Notes under the pieces: model-generated
What the model was told of the DNA's origin: nothing
The model's database searches: none
What the model saw: only the letters and a program-made list of their open reading frames with translations
Assembly: GCA_933822405.4 (NCBI GenBank)
Contig: CAKOGP040001747.1
Span: 322,113-386,112 of the forward strand
Length of the DNA: 64,000 nt
Direction: 5' to 3'
Source: Cylindrotheca closterium
Lineage: Eukaryota; Bacillariophyta; Bacillariophyceae; Bacillariales; Bacillariaceae
Position numbers and translations under genes: made by a program
Shown here: positions 1-7,796 of the stretch, piece by piece
Layout of the letters: the number at the start of each line of letters is the position of its first letter
Position numbering within the stretch: the stretch's first letter is position 1

Positions 1-225
1 TAGTCAGAAAAGATGCATATTTTACTGTACGATAGGACCATGACCTCACTTCCAGTCATTCTGCTTTCTTTCATTGGTTTCCTCAGTCAAAACCCGAGGC
101 TGAAACAATTGTAGCATAGACTTCTGTGTTTGAGAGAGATAAGCATTTTGAACCAGCAAGCATAAAATTGAGCTTCTTTGCAAGATTCTTGTTGTGGTCG
201 TTCCTCACCTCCTGAAGAAAAAACA

Positions 226-813
226 ATGACGAACTTCAACAGCAACAACAACAACAATAACACGAGACTCTCCTTCCGACCTCTCCAATGGATCTTCCTG
301 TTGTCCCTGTTCCTGACTATGCTTCCATCCGGCACGCACGCACTGATTGAATTGCGAACTTCGGCCAAGACCAACCAAATGACTGCCGCCGAACTGCAAG
401 ATTATTTGTCGAGACCCATCCATTGGCCTCAGATTGTGGGCAGCTCCGACTCGGTGAAATGTTTGGACGGCTACAATGAAAATGATCCTCTACAAGTAGG
501 AAATCGAGTCAAGGAGTTCTTTGGAATGAATCTGTTATCAGTGACTTGGACCTGTACCAAGAACGAACCAGGCAAACTGGTCGTCAAGGCACCGGAGGGA
601 TTGCCCGGAATTGCCAAGGAATGCAGTATGAAATTTGACATTACCAATGTATTGGAGAAGAATGGTGAAGCTACAGCCAAAGTGGTGTTGACCATGGGAT
701 ACGATCCAGTCTCTCCCATTGCCTTGGCCGCGACTCCTGTTTTGGTACTCGACAATTGGATGGCATTGAAAGTGTTGTTGCCACGTGCCATTAATAAGCA
801 ATCCAACAATTAA
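226..813 (+). CDS. Secreted small protein, possible SRPBCC/START-like fold
   Basis: A 195-residue protein. The frame extends upstream only through a TTG codon at 178, so the ATG at 226, in an AAACA-ATG context, is taken as the start. Residues 1-39 form an N-terminal signal: an Asn-rich stretch, a hydrophobic core (WIFLLSLFLTML) and a likely cleavage after SGTHA, so export or ER entry is expected; there is no obvious plastid ASAF motif. The mature part has an alternating pattern (RPIHWPQIVGSSDSV, then VGNRVKEFFGMNLLSVTWTC, then MKFDITNV) that resembles SRPBCC/polyketide-cyclase-like beta-helix proteins, but this is an impression only. It has three Cys after the signal. The coding call is strong and the family call weak. 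Confidence 0.8.
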   Translation: MTNFNSNNNNNNTRLSFRPLQWIFLLSLFLTMLPSGTHALIELRTSAKTNQMTAAELQDYLSRPIHWPQIVGSSDSVKCLDGYNENDPLQVGNRVKEFFGMNLLSVTWTCTKNEPGKLVVKAPEGLPGIAKECSMKFDITNVLEKNGEATAKVVLTMGYDPVSPIALAATPVLVLDNWMALKVLLPRAINKQSNN

Positions 814-1570
814 GAAGGTTACAGTATGGCCGGGCGGATGGTCGTTTTGGGGCGCTTGCTGAGGTTTGGTGGCTGGTGACTGGCTGGTGACGTCAAGAAG
901 CAAGCAAGTTCACCATAGGCGGGCACGGGCACTGAACCATACAAGAGCGTTATTATTCATGGATACGAGAAGGAGATATCATTACTCATGCTGCCGGTAT
1001 AGAAACAATGGAATGAATCGATTTCACCCTGCGACGAAAGGGAACGGTTGTTTTCGATTAGGGTATGTTAACTGCTGCTGATTGCAAGTAACTGGAGATA
1101 GCAATGATTTGTAGACATAGTACGCGCTTTCAAGCAGATGGTCCACATGAGACAAAAAAATTTAGAAAAGCCACATTGCACCTCCTACCGTACCGGTATC
1201 GGATGATAACTGAGTAGCAATCTCTTCTTTGGTGTCTGGTCTCCTCACCGGCAGGAAGATTAGATGGCCATTTATTGATCTGCTATTGACCCCTTCGATT
1301 AAAATAGCTTATTCCGCCGCGCCTTCGCTTTGCTTGGTCCTTTCTTGGGCCTTATCTACTAGTTCACCGGTCAAATGACCCTTTTGACATGTTCTCTATG
1401 CCCGGTATTTATTTGGGAAAATTAGGCAACGAACCCCATCTGGAGACAGGCATTTCTGACCGGACATTGCATCACCCACTCTCCTCTCTCATTTCGTCAG
1501 TACTGTTATCGGCCTTCGTTCAATCACCAAGACTTAGCCATTGACCTAACTCCAAACATAATACACCACC
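814..1570. other. Intergenic region, no gene seen
   Basis: This stretch separates two plus-strand genes and should hold the 3' UTR of the first and the promoter of the second. The only distinct site is one copy of the 8-base palindrome TACCGGTA at 1191-1198. Short open frames here have no supporting features. Confidence 0.5.
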
Positions 1571-3376
1571 ATGGTCAAGCACGTAATGATCAATGAAGGA
1601 TCCAACCAGGTGAAGGAATACCAGTTTACAGAGTTGGAAAACCAGACTAAGGCTTATTCCAAAGAAGAACTCTTTCGGTTCAAGAAGCAGTTTCAGGCTG
1701 AATCTTTGATGAACCAGGTTCGCAATATGGTAACCAAGATAATGATCGGAAAGGCCGGTGGTCAGCAGAATGCCACCCGTGCTGTTGTGGAACCTCAGGT
1801 GGATGCCATCATGAGCAAGAGCGTTGATGAAATACTAAATTTTCTCGCCAAAAACGGTGTCAAGCTGCCCCCACCACCACCTCCTCCGCCACCGCGGGCT
1901 GGTTCTAATGCTCCGCGGGCTGCCCCCAAAGCCCCGCCAGCTGTCCCTGCTTCCAATGGAGAAGAAAAGATCCGCCAAATGGTTCAGCAAAAGCTGCTGA
2001 AGGAAACGGATCTAAGAGGGGCTGTCTTGGCGAACAAGGTGGATCTAATCATGTCTCTTCCTCGCCCAAAGATCTTGTCTATTTTGCAGCGTGAAATTCC
2101 ACCACCTCCGCCACGACCAGCAGGTGCTTCCATGCAAAAGAAGAAGTATAACTGGATCAAGGAATGCCAAGATTATTGGAGCTACCTTCCCCCACCTGTT
2201 GTGGGAGCCCTCAAGGTTTTGGGATACAACGAGACCTTGTGGAACAACAATGAGCAGCCTGCTTTGAGTGACAAGGCGTACACTGAGCTGACCCCCGAGC
2301 AACAAAACGCCATTCGCATTCTCGGCTGTTCCCCTCAAGAATGGGATAACCCCACTCCTCCTCCTCCTCCACCATCAGCTGAGGACGACAAGACCCCCAA
2401 GAAACCAGTCACTCCAGAAGAACGTGCCATGATGCTCAAGATTAAAGAAATGGTCACCTTCAAGCTAAAAACTGAATTGAATCTTACTAGCCAGGATCCT
2501 TCCGAAGCAATATTGCTGAACAAGGCGGTAATGGAAATTCTAAGTTTGCCCAAAGAAGGTGTCCAAGAATATCTTCGAAAGCCTCTCTTGCCACCCCAAA
2601 TACAAGCCCAATTCCAGCCTCCTCCCCCGGAAAAACTCAATTGGGTCTGGGATAGCAAGGCGTACTGGTACGCCCTTCCACCACACATTCAAGATGCCGC
2701 CAAAGTCCTTGGCTATGATGAGGTTACGTGGAACCACACCGAGCAGCCTGAAGAAAGTGACATGGCTTGGAGACACTTGTCCATTCGTCAACAAGAGGCT
2801 GCTATCACATTGGGGTACACGAAGGATACCTGGGACGAGGGTAACGGTGACCTTTACACAGGATACAGTGATGCAGAGGACGAGAAGGACGAAGGATCTG
2901 CAGTGGGAGAAAACGATTCCGATGATGAGAGTGACGATTTCTCCGAGTCGTCGGAAAAGGAATCCGTCGCTGCAGACGATGATGAAAGCAGCGTCGACGA
3001 AGAAGAATTCATTTCCTCTTTCATTACTCAAGATGAGGAAGATGGCGCCGAGGATCTGGTTGCTAACTTTATCAGTGCTGACCCCAGTGTTGTCCGAGAA
3101 TTGACCAAGAAGGATGAGGTCTTGGATGACGACAGTGACGATGGTGCTGATATACCATACATCTCCAATTCCATTCTGAGAAGAAATTCATCGGACGACG
3201 ACGATGACGACGACGACTTCTACGCTAACTTCCGAAAAGAAGGCAAGAACAGGAGCAGTGATGTTCTTACCGAGGATGAAACTGAATCCACGGAAGAGAA
3301 AGAAAAAGCTCCAGAAGAACAAAAGTTCTCAGGTCAACTTGAGACCTTCATGTCACTATGGTCATTCAAGCTTTAG
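1571..3376 (+). CDS. Orphan modular protein: Pro-rich, helical and Trp-rich repeats, acidic tail
   Basis: A 601-residue intronless protein, paralogous to its downstream neighbour at 3877. The start is ATG in a CCACC context. The N-terminus (KHVMINEGSN, then AYSKEELFRFKKQ at about 28-40) is a variant of the basic-V-x-F plus WYSK module seen at the other end of the window. Three helical units follow, with a pattern like R-x-M-V-x-x-K-L ... IMSLPRPKIL, separated by poly-proline runs. Two Trp-rich units of about 65 residues read W-x(6)-YW-x(2)-LPP ... A-x-VLGY-x(3)-TWN ... W/Y-x-x-L-T-x-x-Q-x-AI-x-LG-x(5)-WD. The last ~170 residues are Asp/Glu/Ser-rich with recurring (A/S)NF(I/R) patches. No catalytic motif, signal peptide or TM segment is visible. 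A scaffold or adaptor role is a guess. Confidence 0.85.
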   Translation: MVKHVMINEGSNQVKEYQFTELENQTKAYSKEELFRFKKQFQAESLMNQVRNMVTKIMIGKAGGQQNATRAVVEPQVDAIMSKSVDEILNFLAKNGVKLPPPPPPPPPRAGSNAPRAAPKAPPAVPASNGEEKIRQMVQQKLLKETDLRGAVLANKVDLIMSLPRPKILSILQREIPPPPPRPAGASMQKKKYNWIKECQDYWSYLPPPVVGALKVLGYNETLWNNNEQPALSDKAYTELTPEQQNAIRILGCSPQEWDNPTPPPPPPSAEDDKTPKKPVTPEERAMMLKIKEMVTFKLKTELNLTSQDPSEAILLNKAVMEILSLPKEGVQEYLRKPLLPPQIQAQFQPPPPEKLNWVWDSKAYWYALPPHIQDAAKVLGYDEVTWNHTEQPEESDMAWRHLSIRQQEAAITLGYTKDTWDEGNGDLYTGYSDAEDEKDEGSAVGENDSDDESDDFSESSEKESVAADDDESSVDEEEFISSFITQDEEDGAEDLVANFISADPSVVRELTKKDEVLDDDSDDGADIPYISNSILRRNSSDDDDDDDDFYANFRKEGKNRSSDVLTEDETESTEEKEKAPEEQKFSGQLETFMSLWSFKL

Positions 3377-3876
3377 GACTAGTTAGGGAATAGACATATT
3401 AAATATGAATAAGAAATATAATATACATGGGCTGCCATTCTTTTGCTATCGTAACTCTACCGGTACACTTGAAGATAGAAAAGGTGATGAATTCGTCAAG
3501 TTTTGGTCGGCACTTTTGAACGAACAGCATGTGCGTACGTGTAGTCGGACGACTCGACAACTTTTGGAATGACTTCGCCGATGACCGTTTTATTCTGTCG
3601 ATCGTACGTCGTAAATTGTGGTGTGAAATCAAACCCTCTCTCCTCTTTTCATATTTCCGTCTTATAGTTCGTTGATTTAGCGACTGTATTCTGGCTGACA
3701 GATATACATTCCTCCTCTTCCTCTCCTTGTCTTGATTCTACTACGCTATCTTTCTATTGCTCTCAGTCAGTCAATAGAGAAATCTGAAGCAACTTCACTG
3801 CATTCCGCCCTCAAAAGTTTCATCATCATCAACCATCATCAACCATCATCACCATCATCATTTATCATTCATCAAC
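3377..3876. other. Intergenic region between tandem paralogs
   Basis: Holds one TACCGGTA site at 3458-3465 and, just before the next start codon, a run of ATC/CATCAACC trinucleotide-like repeats (about 3820-3865) that probably lies in the 5' UTR. No gene is apparent. Confidence 0.45.
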
Positions 3877-5397
3877 ATGCCTTCCAAACACGTGAATTTC
3901 AATGATGGCAGCAACTCGACCAAAGAGTTTGAAAAAGCTTCCGAGCAAGAAAAGGGTAACCTATGGTATTCAAAGGAAGAAAAGGATCTGAATCGCAAGC
4001 AAATGCAGGCCGAAGCTATGATTGAACACGGCAAGGCACTTGTGACCAAGACTGTGTTGGAAATGGATGAATATCAAGGGAAAACAGTAGACAGCGAAGA
4101 AGTAAAAGCAGCAGTCGACGAAGTTTTGGCAAAAGGAGTGGATGGTGTCATTGACTTTTTGGCAAAGAATGGAAAAGGTGTACCACCTCCAACTTTTACT
4201 AGAAGAGGACCACCAGCTGCCGCCTCGGATGGTGGTTCTCCTACCAAGTTTTCGGTGGAAGAGAATGAGGCTGCTGATGAGGAAGCCAGACAACAAGTCC
4301 GCGACTTGGTCAAGCACCAAATTGTTGTCTTGATGCAATCCGGTCGTGTGGATGGTTCCTCTGTCTCAGCGGAAGACTTGGAAAAGAAGGCGGACGAGAT
4401 TATGTTGTTGCCTCGCATGGAAATTTTGAGGTTTTTGGAAGAAAAGCCCGTCCTTCCCGCTTCGAAAAGTGCAGCGAAACCACCCGTGCCGTACAATTGG
4501 ATCAATGATGGCAAACATGCTTGGGACGACCTGCCTGCTCCGATTCAAAATGCCGCCAAGACATTGGGATACGATGAAGAGAGTTGGACTGCACAGAAAC
4601 AGCCAGAAAAAAGTGACAAGGTCTGGGAAGACTTGACCGACGCACAGCAAGAGGCAGCCATTCGTCTTGGATTCAATCCATACTCGTGGGATGGAATTGA
4701 ACCATCGGAACATGAAGAAAGCGAGCGTCACGTGGACGATTCAGACAGCAGCAGTGACAGCGATACGGAAGGAGAAGCCTCGGAATCCAATCCAGAAGAA
4801 GCCATGAGGAGCGCCGCCCGCGATTTGGTCAAGCAAAAGTTGTTGGAAGCCGAAGCTTTCAACGAGGACAATGTTGATTCTACCGTGGACACCGTCATGG
4901 AATTGCCAAGACCCCAAATTATGGCATTTTTGCAACATCCACTCCCGGAACACTGGACGAAGCCCCAGCACCAGGATGATACCGAAAGGACTGACGACTC
5001 TGAAGTTGGTGGCAGAGATAGTATGGTGTTCTCCACCTTTGTGCTCGCCAAAGACGATGACGATGACAAGCCCATGGAAGATGATTCTTCCTCGGATGAG
5101 GAAGAAGAACCTCAAAAGCCATTAGCTCCGATCAGCCAACCAAAGGAGGAAGAAGTCGTAGACGAATTCCTTGCCAACTTTTTGTCTGATGACGAAGATG
5201 ACCTTGACGACGACAAGGAGAATGCTGCACATGTCAACAATGAGACTACTCCATTGATACCAGGTGGAAGCAGAAGCCTTCCTCGTGGTGACGACTATGA
5301 TGATCCCAAGAAGCCTTCATCTTCCACAGTGGTGATACTGGTTGTTGGTTTGGGTATCGCCGTGGTTGGCTGGTTGGCGTACAAAAAGATGAGATAG
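3877..5397 (+). CDS. Orphan modular protein, tail-anchored paralog of the 1571 gene
   Basis: A 506-residue intronless protein from an ATG in CAACATGCC context. Residues 4-13 read KHVNFNDGSN and residues 29-33 LWYSK, the same two-part N-terminal module as in the 1571 gene and in the cluster at 54-62 kb. Three helical units with LPR-x-x-I-x-x-FL ends and one Trp-rich unit (W-x(5)-AWDDLP ... TLGYDEESWT ... W-x-DLTDAQQEAAIRLG-x(5)-WD) follow, then long acidic stretches including EFLANFLSDDEDD. Unlike its paralog it ends with a single hydrophobic helix (VVILVVGLGIAVVGWLAY) and KKMR, the layout of a tail-anchored membrane protein facing the cytosol. It probably arose by tandem duplication, with loss of one Trp-rich unit or gain of the anchor. 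Confidence 0.87.
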   Translation: MPSKHVNFNDGSNSTKEFEKASEQEKGNLWYSKEEKDLNRKQMQAEAMIEHGKALVTKTVLEMDEYQGKTVDSEEVKAAVDEVLAKGVDGVIDFLAKNGKGVPPPTFTRRGPPAAASDGGSPTKFSVEENEAADEEARQQVRDLVKHQIVVLMQSGRVDGSSVSAEDLEKKADEIMLLPRMEILRFLEEKPVLPASKSAAKPPVPYNWINDGKHAWDDLPAPIQNAAKTLGYDEESWTAQKQPEKSDKVWEDLTDAQQEAAIRLGFNPYSWDGIEPSEHEESERHVDDSDSSSDSDTEGEASESNPEEAMRSAARDLVKQKLLEAEAFNEDNVDSTVDTVMELPRPQIMAFLQHPLPEHWTKPQHQDDTERTDDSEVGGRDSMVFSTFVLAKDDDDDKPMEDDSSSDEEEEPQKPLAPISQPKEEEVVDEFLANFLSDDEDDLDDDKENAAHVNNETTPLIPGGSRSLPRGDDYDDPKKPSSSTVVILVVGLGIAVVGWLAYKKMR

Positions 5398-6076
5398 TCT
5401 ATACTACTACTACTAGTTAGTAAGTCAGACCGAGGAGGGTCATTCACTCACACTATACTGCAAGTGGATCCTCTGGTAAGTTGTAGGAATACTACATGAA
5501 AATGGTCGGCAGAGTCGTGCTGCTGCTATTGTCGGCAGGATCGTGTCTGCTGCTGCTCCTTTGGCCTCAGGCGTTTGAGCCTCACCGCATTCATTGTTTT
5601 TATCAGAAAATGTTTCTGATTATTATTAGAATTGTAACAAGTGAAATGGGTAGTACACACGGATACGATGTAATAAAAAGGATCGCACTAGATCCTCTGT
5701 AATGTAAATAGTAAATAGTAAATAGTAAATAGTTCGTTTGGAGGAGTTGAGTTCATGTGCCCTATTATGAATAGCATTCAGTTTCGTTCCTTGAGCAGTA
5801 AGTAGGTAAGAGATTGACTCTGATACTTCGAGAGTATTAGCACAAGCAAGAAATGTAGCTTCACAATTAATTTCAAAGAAGAATAAGTGCAATAGTAAAT
5901 GGAAAATCGTTTCTGGTTCTAGAGTTAGATTGCATAGTAATAGTATTCTCTTGGTATGTGGCAACTGCCAGCAGTGTGATGATGTTGGTGGAGATGATGA
6001 TGATGATGACTTTTTGTGTGTGATATTGTATCATGTTATGTGGTGCTTCAGCCTGCAACAACAGTAGTTTAGGGCC
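5398..6076. other. Intergenic region with convergent gene ends
   Basis: The plus-strand gene ends on the left and a minus-strand gene ends on the right, so this is shared 3' sequence. It contains a short tandem repeat at 5704-5731 and simple GAT repeats near 5980-6010. No gene was seen. Confidence 0.45.
5704..5731. repeat. Heptanucleotide tandem repeat (GTAAATA)4
   Basis: Four perfect copies of GTAAATA in tandem in the 3' intergenic DNA. This is a microsatellite-like repeat with no evident function. Confidence 0.85.
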
Positions 6077-6618
6077 TTAGTTGGTTCCATAACTAGGGAC
6101 ATCTTGAGCCAGTTGGTATTCCGTTTCGGCTCCGGCACCAGCGGTTTCAATTTCATCGTGCTCTATGTTCGAATCGTACCAGACTCCAACCGACGAAGCG
6201 ACAAAGGTGGCCAAGAATGTTACAAAGGCGCCAAAGGCGTTATCCCGAGCTTTTGCCGAGTCGTCAATTCCCAAGATGAAAAAGGGTTGAACGTGCAGCA
6301 TAATGGCGACCCAAAGCTGTGAAAGTAATTGAGAAAGCATGATAAGAACGGATAAAGGCAAGCGATAATGTAAGTACAAGAACAAGAGCATGATTGGATG
6401 ATTGGATGATTGATCGATTGAATGGAACCTGTCGTCGTTTGTTACGCAATGCAACGTTCAGCTTCGTATCCGTCACAAACCCAGAAAGCCAACAACATCT
6501 CAACATATCAGACTCTACAAAAAACAACAAAATGCTGGCAGTTTCTTACGGTAAACATTGCCCCAACAACGGAATAAGCTGCACAGCATCGTCCACGATC
6601 TCCCATTTTTGAACCCAT
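6077..6618 (-). CDS. Small two-TM membrane protein, two exons (possibly RNase kappa-like)
   Basis: Exon 1 is 6618-6550, which begins MGSKMGDRGRCCAAYSVVGA; exon 2 is 6316-6077. The intron (6549-6317, 233 bases) has GTAAGA at the donor and TTTCACAG at the acceptor and is phase 0. The product is 102 residues. A CC pair is followed by a hydrophobic segment (YSVVGAMFTLWVAIML), then HVQPFFILGIDDS, a second hydrophobic segment (AFGAFVTFLATFVASSVGVWY) and a polar acidic tail. The CC, IML, FF layout and size resemble ribonuclease kappa, a small V-ATPase-associated membrane protein, but the match is by eye and weak. It could be another two-TM orphan. The gene is divergent from the cystatin gene. Confidence 0.72.
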
Positions 6619-7101
6619 TGTGAAATATATTGGTTGGAATTTGGCTTTCTAAGAGTATTATTACACACACAGAAAGAGAAGATGCTACAGTACAGTATCT
6701 CCAAGTCTTGACTAGTCTGTTGCTTCGTTCGTCCTCTCAGATTTTCAGTTTGCCCACAGCAATCGGGCTTGCGCTGTTGTTCGTTATTTGAGATCCGCGC
6801 GAGCCAGTCAGCATTTCAATGAGGGGAGAAGAAAAAGGACGAACAGTTTAATTTTAAAATAGGGGAAGTTCCCCTATTTGCTAATTTTGGGAATGAATCA
6901 CGAATGAATCACGACCGAAAAAGAACATAATAATAGCAGCAAAACATCAGCACCGTTCCACAACTTCCTGTCAAGAGAAGCCTCTTCCGACTGCTTGATA
7001 CGCCTCCTAGACCAATCGCTTTCAAACGACAATATCAATCACCGACTCTTTTCTTACTGAAATTCCTTCGTATCTGAACGAATAAAATACCTGAAATCAA
7101 A
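6619..7101. promoter_or_regulatory. Divergent promoter between small membrane protein and cystatin genes
   Basis: These 483 bases separate two start codons on opposite strands. They contain a perfect 23-base inverted repeat at 6857-6879 and, just after it, a direct repeat of GAATGAATCAC (about 6891-6913). Both are candidate regulatory sites by position only. Confidence 0.5.
6857..6879. repeat. Perfect 23-base inverted repeat
   Basis: Eleven-base arms AAATAGGGGAA and TTCCCCTATTT flank a single G. It lies about 220 bases upstream of the cystatin start codon. It could be a dimeric protein-binding site or a short hairpin; the sequence alone cannot decide. Confidence 0.85.
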
Positions 7102-7590
7102 ATGTGGAAACTGACCAACTTCATTTCGTCCCTTCTGTTGGTGTTAATCGCCAGTCTATTTCAATCATCGGCTGCTAGTCGCCGCCAGTTGGTGGGTGGA
7201 TATGGTCCGATTTCTGATTTGAGCGACCCGATGGTTGCAAATGCCGCCAAGTTTGCCATTTTGGAACTCTTTGCAATTGAAAACGATGATATGCCTTATG
7301 AGTTCATGTCTTCGCTCCAGGGTGATCAACAAGCCTTTGTACCTAGAGTTGTGAGGGGATCGGAACAAGTGGTTGCTGGACTCAATTTGAAATTGACCTT
7401 GATGGTACTGGAAGTTGTGGAACCAGTCTCTGGGGAATCCCTTTGTCGAGGGGCCATGGAAGTACAAATTTACCTAGCACTGGATCAAAGCATGGAAGTG
7501 ACAGAATGGGGTGATGAATTCACTTGTGACCAAGCACAAGTGCTTCTTGAGGATCGTTTGATGGACGAGGAGAATAATGAAGGAAATTAG
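7102..7590 (+). CDS. Secreted cystatin-like cysteine protease inhibitor
   Basis: A 162-residue protein from an ATG in CAAAATG context. Residues 1-25 form a signal peptide (FISSLLLVLIASLF core, cleavage near SSAAS). Three features of the cystatin family are visible: a Gly-Gly in the mature N-terminus (LVGGYG, 31-35), a helix with the A-K-F-A-I-x-E-L pattern (49-56), and the inhibitory loop QVVAG at 89-93 followed by beta strands (LNLKLTLMVLEVV). A Trp at 136 may stand in for the second hairpin's Trp. Cys115 and Cys142 could pair. Cystatins block papain-type proteases by wedging the N-terminus, QxVxG loop and second loop into the active site. RRQL directly after the signal matches an R-x-L pattern known from processed diatom wall proteins, which is only suggestive. 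Confidence 0.85.
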   Translation: MWKLTNFISSLLLVLIASLFQSSAASRRQLVGGYGPISDLSDPMVANAAKFAILELFAIENDDMPYEFMSSLQGDQQAFVPRVVRGSEQVVAGLNLKLTLMVLEVVEPVSGESLCRGAMEVQIYLALDQSMEVTEWGDEFTCDQAQVLLEDRLMDEENNEGN

Positions 7591-7796
7591 AAAACAACGC
7601 ATAGTCCTAGTCCTAATGCATTATTAGAAAGAATTTATATATAAAAAAGAAAATGAAATCAAAAAATGATTTGAAATCCAAAGGACACAAAACATGCATA
7701 GATGAAGTGACGCAACAACGGCAAGCTAGAAGTAGTCTTGTGACTATAATAGTTTTCGAAAATTTATTCTAGAACTGTTAGTTTTCTCTTTCAACC

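Noticed and set aside
178..225. Upstream extension of the first gene
   Set aside because: Starts at a TTG codon and would put a polar stretch before the signal peptide; the ATG at 226 has a better context.
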